From the NCBI GenBank assembly GCA_045614605.1, contig JAZLDH010000022.1:1-64000 (forward strand): a DNA stretch of 64,000 nt. Reading direction: 5' to 3'. Source of the stretch: Onthomorpha sp937906975 (GTDB taxonomy: Bacteria; Bacteroidota; Bacteroidia; Bacteroidales; P3). The notes under the pieces were generated by a model that saw only the letters and a program-made list of their open reading frames with translations, was not told where the DNA came from and made no database searches. A program made the position numbers and the translations under genes. Positions 30,104 to 38,473 of the stretch are shown here, piece by piece; positions within the stretch are counted from its first letter, which is position 1, and each line of letters starts with the position of its first letter.

Positions 30104-31407
30104 TATAGTCTTCTTATTTTTGCTCCAAGGTTATTTAATCTTATATCTATATCTTGATAACCTCTGTCTATTTGTTCAATATTGTCTATTATGCTTGTGC
30201 CTTCTGCTGACAAGGCTGCAATTAGCAATGCTACACCCGCTCTAATGTCAGGCGAGGTCATTCTAACTCCTTTTAAAGGATACTTTCTTTCAGAGCCGAT
30301 AACGGTTGCACGGTGTGGGTCGCAAAGAATGATTTGTGCACCCATATCAATCAATTTATCAACAAAGAAAAGACGAGATTCAAACATCTTTTGGTGAATC
30401 AATACACTGCCTTTTGCTTGTGTTGCAACAACAAGAGCAATACTTATAAGGTCAGGAGTAAATCCAGGCCAAGGTGCATCGGATATAGTCATAATGGAGC
30501 CGTCCATGAATTTTTCAACCTCATATACCTCTTGCTTTGGAATAAATATGTCGTCTCCTTTTTTTTCTATTGCTATTCCTAATCTTTTGAATACTTCTGG
30601 AATAATTCCAAGGTGTTGATACTGCACGTCCTTTATTGTAATGGAAGATTGTGTCATTGCAGCCATACCAATAAAGCTTCCGACCTCAATCATATCAGGA
30701 AGTAATCTGTGAGTGCAGCCTTTTAGCGAATCAACTCCTTCAATTGTTAATAGATTAGAGCCTATTCCTTGAATTTTTGCACCCATTGAATTTAACATCT
30801 TGCAAAGTTGCAATAGGTAAGGCTCACATGCTGCATTGAAAATCGTAGTTGTACCTTTTGCCATGCAGGCAGCCATTACAATGTTTGCAGTTCCTGTAAC
30901 GGAGGCTTCATCTAAAAGCATGTAACAGCCTGTTAGTTTGTCGCCTTTTACGTGATAGGCCTTTGTGTCAAAGTCATAACGGAAGTCTGCTCCTAATTTT
31001 TCAAATCCTGTAAAGTGAGTGTCAAGACGTCTTCGGCCAATTTTATCTCCACCTGGTGTTGGAATATATGCTTCTTTAAATCTAGCAAGCATAGGTCCGA
31101 CAAGCATAATAGAACCTCTTAGAGAGGCTGCCATTTGTGAGTATCTTTCTGTATAAATACGGCTAATATCTACTCTGTTTGCTTGAAAACTATATGATTC
31201 TTTGCCTAATTTATTAACCTTTACACCGAGATATTCTAACAACTCTATTAGTTTGTTTACATCTCTAATGTTTGGAATATTGTTTATTGTGATTTCTTCA
31301 TCGCTAAGAAGGGTTGCACATATTACTTGCAATGCTTCGTTTTTTGCACCTTGTGGAACGATTTCTCCACTCAAAGGTTGCCCACCTATTATTTCAAAAG
31401 AGCTCAT
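30103..31407 (-). CDS. murA: UDP-N-acetylglucosamine 1-carboxyvinyltransferase
   Basis: MurA transfers enolpyruvate from PEP to UDP-GlcNAc, the first committed step of peptidoglycan synthesis in the cytoplasm. The 434-aa length is normal. Family motifs include PQGAKNEALQ at the N-terminus (Lys22 and Asn23 of the UDP-GlcNAc site), PGGDKIGRRRLDTH, and the C-terminal SPDIRAGVALLIAALSAEG. The active-site loop has Asp121 where most enzymes have the fosfomycin-sensitive Cys (PGGC). Natural Asp enzymes are active and fosfomycin-insensitive. It lies in the uvrD-DUF4290-murA-arginase-like operon, 12 nt after the DUF4290 gene. Confidence 0.97.
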   Translation of the reverse strand: MSSFEIIGGQPLSGEIVPQGAKNEALQVICATLLSDEEITINNIPNIRDVNKLIELLEYLGVKVNKLGKESYSFQANRVDISRIYTERYSQMAASLRGSIMLVGPMLARFKEAYIPTPGGDKIGRRRLDTHFTGFEKLGADFRYDFDTKAYHVKGDKLTGCYMLLDEASVTGTANIVMAACMAKGTTTIFNAACEPYLLQLCKMLNSMGAKIQGIGSNLLTIEGVDSLKGCTHRLLPDMIEVGSFIGMAAMTQSSITIKDVQYQHLGIIPEVFKRLGIAIEKKGDDIFIPKQEVYEVEKFMDGSIMTISDAPWPGFTPDLISIALVVATQAKGSVLIHQKMFESRLFFVDKLIDMGAQIILCDPHRATVIGSERKYPLKGVRMTSPDIRAGVALLIAALSAEGTSIIDNIEQIDRGYQDIDIRLNNLGAKIRRL

Positions 31408-31419
31408 AATTATTGGGGT

Positions 31420-32058
31420 TTAATTTTTCTTTTGATGTCTATTTTTATTATTGTTGTTTTGCTTTTGTTTTTGATTGTTTTTCTTTTTTTGAGCATTTGT
31501 CGCTCCGCCAAGAAGTTTTTTTGTGCTATGAAGTTTAAAGTCTTCTTGTAATTTTAGTTGTCCGTGAGATAGGGCTTCAAAGTGTTGAAGTATCATAGCA
31601 TCATCGCAACTATTTATATTCCATTGAAGATATGATTTTTTTAATTGCTGAGCTATCATCTCAATTAAGGCTTGTTTTTCTTCTCCATCTGGCATTTCTA
31701 TTACTTTGTCTATCATATTTTCAATGTTTTTGCCGTATGGACGAAAGCGTATTTTGGAATTTTTATATCCTATCTTATCTGGTTTGCTGTTTTGGTCTTC
31801 TGGTTTTGGTTTTTCGTAAGGAGAATCTACATCTAACTTGTAATCTGCCATTATATGCAAGTGATCCCAAAGTGTGTGTGTGAAATCTGCTACTTCTTTG
31901 CAGTTTGGATTTACTTGCGACATGGTTGTAATTATGATTTGTGCAAATGCGTTTCGCTTTTCTTTGTCCTCTATTGTCAAGGCGTAATCTACCATTTTTT
32001 GTATGTTACGTCCGTATTCTGGTATCTCTAATTTCTTACGATTAACGTTGTATTCCAT
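31420..32058 (-). CDS. DUF4290 domain-containing protein
   Basis: The 212-aa cytosolic protein matches DUF4290, a family found in Bacteroidota and typically encoded beside murA. The N-terminal half is helical with the motif YGRNIQKMVDYAL and a related second copy YGKNIENMIDKVI near residue 108, suggesting an internal duplication. The last 30 residues are an extreme Lys/Asn/Gln tail (NAQKKKNNQKQKQNNNN and so on), disordered and probably nucleic-acid binding. Its ATG overlaps the uvrD stop by one base, so the genes are coupled. Molecular function is not known. Confidence 0.9.
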   Translation of the reverse strand: MEYNVNRKKLEIPEYGRNIQKMVDYALTIEDKEKRNAFAQIIITTMSQVNPNCKEVADFTHTLWDHLHIMADYKLDVDSPYEKPKPEDQNSKPDKIGYKNSKIRFRPYGKNIENMIDKVIEMPDGEEKQALIEMIAQQLKKSYLQWNINSCDDAMILQHFEALSHGQLKLQEDFKLHSTKKLLGGATNAQKKKNNQKQKQNNNNKNRHQKKN

Positions 32059-34379
32059 TATTTTTCTATTTGTTTCAACTTAGCAAACTTTAAAACGAGT
32101 GTTTTCTTTCCTTCTTTTTCAAAATCCACAACGGCTCTTTTGTCATCGTAGTTATTGTCTATATCTAATACAATGCCGTGTCCAAATTTGTCGTGATAGA
32201 CTTGCATTCCTGTCTCTAAGTTGTCAGGATTTATTAATTTGGCATTTATTGGGCTGTTGTGAGATTGTCTTGTTATTACGTTGTTTTTTAAACTTGTTAT
32301 TGGTAATTGTTTTTTTTCTTTCTTTACAAAACTTGGGTAAGATGAAGATTTTTCAGTTTTGGTGTAAAGATTAGGAAGAGTTTTCTTTGCTACAAGTCCG
32401 CTATCTATGTATTTGCTATCAATTTCACTTATAAAACGACTTTTTTCTGAAAAGATTATTTGTCCATATTTATAACGCATTGTTGCAGCACTAAGAGTTA
32501 GAGTGAGTTTTGCACGAGTCATTGCAACATAAAACAGTCTGCGTTCTTCTTCTGTTTCTTTTTTTGAGCTCAAGGCAAGAGTTGAAGGGAAAAGGTTTTC
32601 TTCCATTCCAACAATAAACACATTATCAAATTCCAATCCTTTGGAAGAGTGTATTGTCATTAGGGATACAACATTTTGCTCTTGATCCATTGTGTCTGTT
32701 TCGCTGAAAAGAGAAATTTGTTGCAAGAAAACGTCTAAGGATTTATTGCTTGTCTGAATTTCTTCACCTGTTGCTTCATCTAATATTGATTCTTGTTCGC
32801 TTTCTATAAAGGATTGTAAACTGTTTACTAATTCATCAATATTGTTTATGCGGTCTAAATTCTCTGCTGTATTTTCTTCTTTTAAGGCTTCTTTGATTCG
32901 ACAAGTGCGAACTATTGATTCTCCTAATTCAAATGCGTCTTTGTTATATAAATTTGCAGAAAAAGCCTTGATGTAATCGCAAAAGGCAAGAAGTTTGCTT
33001 TGAGTTGAAGCGTTGATATTGTAGTTTTTTAAATCAACTCTATAGATAGTATCAAAAAGTGAAAGGTCGTTTTCTGCAGATGCTATTTTTAATCTGCTGA
33101 TTGTGGTTTGTCCTATTCCTCTTGCTGGATAATTAATGATTCTTTCAAAGGCTTCGTTGTCTTGATTATTGACAACTAATTTGAAATAGGCTAAAACGTT
33201 TTTTATTTCTTGACGAGAATAAAACGAAATACCACCATAAATTTTATAAGGTATGTTTTTTAATCTTAAAGCGTCTTCAAATGCTCTTGATTGCGAGTTT
33301 GTACGATATAGAATTGCGAAATTGTTATAGTTTTTTTCTTCTTCTAATAGGAGTCTTTCTCTTATTTTATTGCAAACAAATTCTGCTTCTTCTCTGTCGC
33401 TTTCTAATGATTTGAAAACTATCTTTTCTCCCTCAGGGTTAGAGGTCCAAACGGTTTTCTTTATTTGTTCTACATTTTTGTCTATGACAGAGTTTGCTGC
33501 ATTTACGATATTGGAAACTGAACGATAGTTCTGTTCTAGTTTAAAGGTGTAAGCATCGGGATAGTCTTTTCTAAAATTTAGTATATTTTGGATATTTGCT
33601 CCTCTAAAAGCGTAAATGCTTTGTGCATCATCACCTACAACACAGATGTTTTTGTGCTTTTTTGCTAAAATTTTGATAATAGCATACTGAGCGTGATTTG
33701 TGTCTTGGTACTCATCAACTAAAATGTATTTAAAGCGGTTTTGGTATTTTTCTGCTACATCTTGGCAAGTGCAAAGCAAGGTGTACATATTGAAGAGCAA
33801 GTCATCAAAATCCATTGCCATGTTTTTTCTCAACCTCGCATTGTATTCTTGAAATATTCTGCCGATTTCGGGTTTGCCTGCAACGGTATCTTCTGTTAAA
33901 AATACATTGTCTGATACATATTCTTCAGAGGAAATAAGACTACTCTTTGCTTTTGAAATTCTATCTAAAACAAAAGAAGAATTATATACCTTTTCGTCTA
34001 AATTAAAGTCTTTAACTATGTTTTTAATTAGCGATTTGCTATCAGCGGTATCATAGATTGAGAAATTTCTTATATAACCTATTCTTTCACATTCTACTCT
34101 TAAAATTCTCAAAAACACGGAATGGAATGTTCCCATCATCATTCCTCTTGATTTTTCACCTATAAGGCTTACTATTCTTTCGTCCATTTCTTTTGCGGCT
34201 TTGTTTGTAAAGGTCAAAACCATAATTGAATATGGAGAAACGCCATGTTCTAATAGGTTTGCTACTCTATAGGTTAGTGTGCGTGTTTTTCCTGAACCTG
34301 CTCCTGCAATTATCATTACGGCTCCTTCGATTTGTGAGGCCGCTTCACGTTGCTGTTGATTTAATCCGTCTAATAGCAT
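32058..34379 (-). CDS. UvrD/PcrA-type ATP-dependent DNA helicase
   Basis: This is a 773-aa superfamily 1A 3'-5' helicase acting in DNA repair and replication-conflict removal. Visible motifs: Q motif LNQQQREAA, Walker A AGAGSGKT (residues 25-32), VLTFTNKAA, DEYQDTN, GDDAQSIYAFRGA, LEQNYRS, and in the second half MTIHSSKGLEFDNVFIVG and FYVAMTRAK. A C-terminal Tudor-like domain (YHDKFGHGIVLDI) follows, as in PcrA, where it contacts RNA polymerase. It heads the operon with DUF4290 and murA. A -7 element TATTTTTG (34410-34403) lies 24 nt before the start. I leave the symbol blank because PcrA and UvrD cannot be separated here. Confidence 0.95.
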   Translation of the reverse strand: MLLDGLNQQQREAASQIEGAVMIIAGAGSGKTRTLTYRVANLLEHGVSPYSIMVLTFTNKAAKEMDERIVSLIGEKSRGMMMGTFHSVFLRILRVECERIGYIRNFSIYDTADSKSLIKNIVKDFNLDEKVYNSSFVLDRISKAKSSLISSEEYVSDNVFLTEDTVAGKPEIGRIFQEYNARLRKNMAMDFDDLLFNMYTLLCTCQDVAEKYQNRFKYILVDEYQDTNHAQYAIIKILAKKHKNICVVGDDAQSIYAFRGANIQNILNFRKDYPDAYTFKLEQNYRSVSNIVNAANSVIDKNVEQIKKTVWTSNPEGEKIVFKSLESDREEAEFVCNKIRERLLLEEEKNYNNFAILYRTNSQSRAFEDALRLKNIPYKIYGGISFYSRQEIKNVLAYFKLVVNNQDNEAFERIINYPARGIGQTTISRLKIASAENDLSLFDTIYRVDLKNYNINASTQSKLLAFCDYIKAFSANLYNKDAFELGESIVRTCRIKEALKEENTAENLDRINNIDELVNSLQSFIESEQESILDEATGEEIQTSNKSLDVFLQQISLFSETDTMDQEQNVVSLMTIHSSKGLEFDNVFIVGMEENLFPSTLALSSKKETEEERRLFYVAMTRAKLTLTLSAATMRYKYGQIIFSEKSRFISEIDSKYIDSGLVAKKTLPNLYTKTEKSSSYPSFVKKEKKQLPITSLKNNVITRQSHNSPINAKLINPDNLETGMQVYHDKFGHGIVLDIDNNYDDKRAVVDFEKEGKKTLVLKFAKLKQIEK

Positions 34380-34402
34380 TAAAAACTTAGTTACTTTTTT
34401 CG

Positions 34403-34410
34403 CAAAAATA
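34403..34410 (-). promoter_or_regulatory. -7 element of the helicase operon
   Basis: TATTTTTG on the minus strand lies 24 nt before the helicase ATG. The nearest -33 candidate TTG is 23 nt further, longer than ideal. Confidence 0.45.
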
Positions 34411-34436
34411 CAAAGAAATTTTCATAAATCACACAA

Positions 34437-35285
34437 TTAGTGTGAGTGTTTGGCTTTTTTTGTTTCAAAAACAAAGATGAATACAAGTATTACTACGCTT
34501 AATATTATTAAAATAGGTATTTGAGAAAAATTTGCGCTATTTCCTGTGGTAATTATCCCTTTTGAATGTAAAAAGTACAATAAACATACTCCAAAGTTAT
34601 TGATAAAATGACATATTATAGGGATAATTAAATTTTTTGTCGCAACAAATAAGTATCCTAAAAAGCAAGAAAGTACAAAACGGGGAAGAAAAGAAAAGAT
34701 TTCAAAGTGCATTAAAGAGAAAAACACAGAAGTGAGAATTATTGCAAGAATAGAGTTTTTGCAAAGCTCGTTAAAGTAATTTTGAATAACACCTCTGAAA
34801 AATAATTCTTCAACAACGGCTGGAATTAAGGCTAAAACAAAACTTACTGCTAATAATCCTCCAAAGGAATTGCTTGTTAATAAGCGCTCGCTTTCTTTTT
34901 CTGAGGCTGCTTGCATTTGTCGGAAAATTTCTTCTGCTGAAAAATGAAAAGAGTCATTTAAAATTTGTAGCCAATCATTGAAAGGAATACTTATAATAGG
35001 TATTAAAATTGCCCAAATAAGCCATCGTTTATTTTTTATTGGAGTAAAATTTGATTTAAAGTCTTTTGAGAAAAGCAAAATGCACAGCCAAGCAGAAAGA
35101 CCAAACATAAAAATTGAGCCAACGGCTTGAAGACATAACGCTCCTGCATTTGTTTGAGAGAAAACAGGCATTAAGTATTTAAAAAAGGAAAATAATAATG
35201 AGGTAAAGGAGATTGAACTCATCAAAATCGCAATTGACATCAATATCTTTACTGTAGGTGAGGATTCTTTTGTAAGTAGTTTCAT
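34437..35285 (-). CDS. CPBP family intramembrane glutamic endopeptidase
   Basis: The 282-aa protein has about eight hydrophobic segments and the CPBP (Abi/CAAX-protease) motifs in order: VEELFFRGVIQ (the EExxxR catalytic pair), FSLMHFEIFSF (His) and ICHFINNFG (His with Asn). Relatives cleave within or near the membrane or protect against bacteriocins; the substrate here is unknown. It follows tRNA-Arg by 20 nt and corA on the same strand, and could be on the same transcript. A short His-containing tail (KKAKHSH) ends the protein in the cytoplasm or periplasm. Confidence 0.88.
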   Translation of the reverse strand: MKLLTKESSPTVKILMSIAILMSSISFTSLLFSFFKYLMPVFSQTNAGALCLQAVGSIFMFGLSAWLCILLFSKDFKSNFTPIKNKRWLIWAILIPIISIPFNDWLQILNDSFHFSAEEIFRQMQAASEKESERLLTSNSFGGLLAVSFVLALIPAVVEELFFRGVIQNYFNELCKNSILAIILTSVFFSLMHFEIFSFLPRFVLSCFLGYLFVATKNLIIPIICHFINNFGVCLLYFLHSKGIITTGNSANFSQIPILIILSVVILVFIFVFETKKAKHSH

Positions 35286-35305
35286 TGATTTTATAATTTA
35301 ATTTG

Positions 35306-35378
35306 TGCCCTCGGCGGGATTCGAACCCACATCGCCAGAACCGGAATCTGATATTTTATCCAATTGAACTACGAAGGC
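35306..35378 (-). tRNA. tRNA-Arg (anticodon CCG)
   Basis: Read on the minus strand, the acceptor GCCTTCG pairs with CGAGGGC. U8, a D-arm GTTCAATTGGATAAAAT, an anticodon stem TCAGA/TCTGG with loop TTCCGGT (anticodon CCG), and a T-arm GTGGG-TTCGAAT-CCCGC complete the cloverleaf. It is 73 nt with discriminator A and no encoded CCA. It lies 4 nt after the corA stop. Confidence 0.93.
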
Positions 35379-35382
35379 AAGT

Positions 35383-36327
35383 TTATAACCACTTTCTTTT
35401 TTTGAAATAAATAAAGAATGCAATTACAATAATAAGCATCGCAATTACTATTCCCATAAACACGTAGGGTGATTTTTGGAAAGGTAATATCACATTCATT
35501 CCGTAAATGGAGGAAACCACTGTAAGAGGGAGCATGATAGTTGAAAGGAAAGTGAGCACTTTCATTATTTCATTTGTTTTGTTTGTCTGTAAAGAATCAA
35601 ACGTCTTGCTCAATCCCTCAATCAACTCTCCATAATCTTCCACCAAGTCAAACATCTTTTGATATTGGTCAAGTATATTTCCCCAGTAGTCTTCCATATC
35701 TTCGGCGTAGCCTTTGATTCCCCCGCTCTCAAACTTGTAGAAGACTTTTAATTGTGGTTTAAATGTTGTATTTAATAAGATAATGTTTTTTCTTGTTAAG
35801 CTTAGGTGCTCAATTACTCGTTGTGGTTTTTTTGTAAATATGTCGTAGTTTATGCTATCTACCTCTGAGCCTATTCTTAGTATGAGAGTGTAAGTCTCTA
35901 CCATAAGTCTGTCGAGTATGTTGTAGAGTAGGGCATCCGATGAGGTGCCTATTTTTTCTATTGTTTCACATTCGTCTTTGCTTGCTTTACCATTTTTGTA
36001 GTTAAGCATCATTTCTTGGGCTTGTTTAAAGAGATTTTTTACAGCCCAATGACTTTGTCCTATTGTTATGATGTAATCCTTTCCCCAGAAGATTTTTACT
36101 TCTTTCATTCTAATGAATTTGTTGCTCTTGTCAAGGTAAGGAAAATGTAATATAAGGAAATAATAATCGTCGTACTCGTCTATTTTTGGTCGTTGATTGA
36201 TTGCACGACAGTCCTCTATGTCTAAGGGGTGAAATGCGTAGGTGTCTAATAGGTATGTGTAGTCTTCTTCCTCTGGATTAAGGATATGTAGCCATTGTAG
36301 CTCGTCAAAATTTATTGTTTCAATCAT
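35383..36327 (-). CDS. corA: CorA family magnesium/cobalt transporter
   Basis: The 314-aa protein has a large soluble N-terminal funnel domain and two C-terminal membrane helices. The signature YGMN (in SSIYGMNVILPF) sits at the end of the first helix, and KKRKWL is the basic tail. It should form a pentameric channel taking in Mg2+ and possibly Co2+ or Ni2+. The loop after GMN (VILPFQKSPY) lacks the acidic MPEL of classical CorA, so ion preference is uncertain. Translation starts behind a perfect Shine-Dalgarno AAGGAGGTGA (36340-36331), rare in this window. A perfect promoter lies at 36357-36387. Confidence 0.92.
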   Translation of the reverse strand: MIETINFDELQWLHILNPEEEDYTYLLDTYAFHPLDIEDCRAINQRPKIDEYDDYYFLILHFPYLDKSNKFIRMKEVKIFWGKDYIITIGQSHWAVKNLFKQAQEMMLNYKNGKASKDECETIEKIGTSSDALLYNILDRLMVETYTLILRIGSEVDSINYDIFTKKPQRVIEHLSLTRKNIILLNTTFKPQLKVFYKFESGGIKGYAEDMEDYWGNILDQYQKMFDLVEDYGELIEGLSKTFDSLQTNKTNEIMKVLTFLSTIMLPLTVVSSIYGMNVILPFQKSPYVFMGIVIAMLIIVIAFFIYFKKRKWL

Positions 36328-36330
36328 TTC

Positions 36331-36340
36331 TCACCTCCTT
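36331..36340 (-). promoter_or_regulatory. Perfect Shine-Dalgarno of corA
   Basis: Minus-strand AAGGAGGTGA then GAA and the ATG. This is fully complementary to the anti-SD end of 16S rRNA, while most genes here have none. Confidence 0.75.
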
Positions 36341-36356
36341 TCTTTCAAAATCGTTG

Positions 36357-36387
36357 CAAAGGTAAAAATAAAACTTGAAAAGTCAAA
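36357..36387 (-). promoter_or_regulatory. Promoter of corA
   Basis: TTTG (36387-36384), exactly 19 nt, TACCTTTG (36364-36357) on the minus strand. It should also carry tRNA-Arg downstream. Confidence 0.8.
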
Positions 36388-36481
36388 GAAATATTTTTTT
36401 TATTCTTAGCTTTAGAAATTTTTTTCTTAGCTTTATTTTTTTTATTCTTAGGAAAAATGAACGCCATTTAATAATTTGTGT

Positions 36482-36489
36482 TATCTTTG
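36482..36489 (+). promoter_or_regulatory. -7 element of the pgk operon
   Basis: TATCTTTG lies 23 nt before the pgk ATG. The -33 region is A/T-rich without TTTG. The gap further upstream contains TTCTTAGCTTT and TTCTTAGGAAAAA words of the dispersed family. Confidence 0.55.
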
Positions 36490-36512
36490 TAAAATAATTA
36501 AATATTAATGTT

Positions 36513-37700
36513 ATGAAGAGTATAAGAGATATTAGCTTTGCAGGCAGAAAAGCCTTGGTAAGAGTAGATTTTAACGTGCCTGTTGATAAGGGTCAAATAA
36601 CTGATGATACAAGAATAAGAGAAGCATTGCCAACTATTGAAAAACTTATTTCAGATGGCGCTTCTGTTATTTTGATGGCACACTTTGGAAGACCAAAAAA
36701 AGGAGGTTTTGAACCAGAATTAACGCTTAAACCTGTGGTTGAATACCTTTCAAAAATGATTGGTAAAGAAGTTGCTTTCACTCAAAGCTTAGATTTTGCT
36801 GATATAAAGACTTTGGCTGATGGATTAAAGGCTGGTGATGTTATGATGGTGGAAAACATTCGCTTTTATCCAGGAGAAACAAAAGGAGATGAAGAATTAG
36901 CAAAAAACCTTGCGAGTTTAGGAGATTGTTATGTGAATGACGCTTTCGGAGCAGCGCACAGAGAACATTCTTCTACAGCAACAATTGCAAAATTCTTCCC
37001 AGAAGCAAAATATTTTGGTTTGTTGATGGAAAATGAAATAGTAAACCTTAATCGTTTAATGTCTTCACCAAAAAAACCTTTTACTGCAATAATCGGAGGT
37101 AGTAAAATCTCATCTAAAATAGATGTTATTCAAAATTTATTACCATTGGTTGATAATTTGATTATCGGAGGTGGAATGAGTTATACTTTTGCAAAAGCAA
37201 GGGGTAAGAGAATTGGTAACTCAATTTGCGAAGATGACAAAATGCAAGTGGCATTGGATTTGATAGAAGAGGCAAAAAATAGAGGTGTAAACTTATATTT
37301 ACCTATTGACATAGTAGCGGGAGATGATTTTTCTAACGATTGCAATGTGAAATATTGTCCTGAAGTTGATATTCCTGATGGTTGGGAAGGAATGGACGCG
37401 GGAGAAAAAACAAGAGATTTGTTTAGAGATGTTATTTTAAAGTCTCAAACTATTCTTTGGAATGGTCCTGTTGGCGTATTCGAGTTTGAAACTTTTGCAA
37501 AGGGAACAGACGCAATTGCAAAGGCAGTTGCAGAAGCAACAGACAAAGGAGCATTCTCAGCAGTAGGAGGAGGAGATTCAGTTTCTGCGATAAACAAATC
37601 GGGATTTGCAGATAAAATCTCTTATATCTCAACAGGCGGTGGAGCAATGTTAGAGTTCTTAGAAGGAAAAACACTTCCAGGAATAAAAGCTATAATGTAA
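36513..37700 (+). CDS. pgk: Phosphoglycerate kinase
   Basis: Pgk transfers phosphate from 1,3-bisphosphoglycerate to ADP in glycolysis. The 395-aa two-domain enzyme opens with the substrate loop RVDFNVPVDKGQITDDTRI, has LMAHFGRPKKG near residue 50, MVENIRFYPGETKGDE, the PFTAIIGGSKISSKI helix-loop, and the nucleotide-site VGGGDSVSAI and STGGGAMLEFLEG near the C-terminus. Length and motifs are complete. It is the first gene of a run of five tightly spaced genes (pgk, SDR, meaB, META, priA). Confidence 0.97.
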   Translation: MKSIRDISFAGRKALVRVDFNVPVDKGQITDDTRIREALPTIEKLISDGASVILMAHFGRPKKGGFEPELTLKPVVEYLSKMIGKEVAFTQSLDFADIKTLADGLKAGDVMMVENIRFYPGETKGDEELAKNLASLGDCYVNDAFGAAHREHSSTATIAKFFPEAKYFGLLMENEIVNLNRLMSSPKKPFTAIIGGSKISSKIDVIQNLLPLVDNLIIGGGMSYTFAKARGKRIGNSICEDDKMQVALDLIEEAKNRGVNLYLPIDIVAGDDFSNDCNVKYCPEVDIPDGWEGMDAGEKTRDLFRDVILKSQTILWNGPVGVFEFETFAKGTDAIAKAVAEATDKGAFSAVGGGDSVSAINKSGFADKISYISTGGGAMLEFLEGKTLPGIKAIM

Positions 37701-37715
37701 AAAAACGAATTAGGT

Positions 37716-38471
37716 ATGAAAAAAATAGCATTAGTAACAGGAGCAACCTCGGGTATAGGAAAGGCTTGTGCAATTAAGCTTGCAAAAAACGATTACGATG
37801 TAATAATTACAGGACGTAGAAAAGAACGTCTTGAAGAGTTAGAAAATGAATTGAAAAATCTTGGAGCAGATGTATTGAGTCTTAACTTTGATGTAAGAAA
37901 TAACGCAGAGGTAGAACAATACTTAGGAACGCTTTCAGGAAAATGGGAAGAAATAGATTTACTTATTAACAATGCAGGTCTTGCAGCAGGAAAAGAACCA
38001 ATAATTGAGGGAAGTCTTGATGATTGGGAAAGAATGATTGATACTAATGTAAAGGGTTTGCTTTATGTTAGCAAGATAATTCTTAATAAAATGTGCAAAA
38101 GACAAAAAGGACACGTAGTTAATATTTGTTCTATCGCAGGAAAGCAAGTTTATTCTGATGGAAATGTTTACTGCGCAAGCAAACATGCTGTTGATGCTTT
38201 GAGTTTAGCAATGAGAATTGACTGTTTGAAATATGGAATAAAGGTTACAAATATTTGTCCTGGTGCCGTGGAAACAGAATTTTCAATTGTAAGATTCCAT
38301 GGTAATAAAGAGCAAGCCGATGCAACGTATAAAGGATTTCAACCTTTGACTGCAGAGGATATTGCTGAGACAATATTCTATTGCGTTTCGCTTCCTGCAC
38401 ACGTTTGCATAAACGACTTAACTATTATGCCGACAGCACAAGCAGATTCTTCACATTTTTTTAAACAATAA
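37716..38471 (+). CDS. SDR family NADP-dependent oxidoreductase (YdfG-like)
   Basis: A classical short-chain dehydrogenase of 251 aa. The dinucleotide site TGATSGIG is at residues 8-15, and GRRKERLEEL provides Arg residues that favour NADP. LINNAG follows, and the catalytic Ser and YCASK (Tyr, Lys) are in place, as is PGAVETEFS. Sequence style resembles YdfG-type 3-hydroxy acid or serine dehydrogenases, but the substrate cannot be fixed. It starts 15 nt after pgk and ends 2 nt before meaB, so it is operonic. Confidence 0.9.
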   Translation: MKKIALVTGATSGIGKACAIKLAKNDYDVIITGRRKERLEELENELKNLGADVLSLNFDVRNNAEVEQYLGTLSGKWEEIDLLINNAGLAAGKEPIIEGSLDDWERMIDTNVKGLLYVSKIILNKMCKRQKGHVVNICSIAGKQVYSDGNVYCASKHAVDALSLAMRIDCLKYGIKVTNICPGAVETEFSIVRFHGNKEQADATYKGFQPLTAEDIAETIFYCVSLPAHVCINDLTIMPTAQADSSHFFKQ

Positions 38472-38473
38472 AT

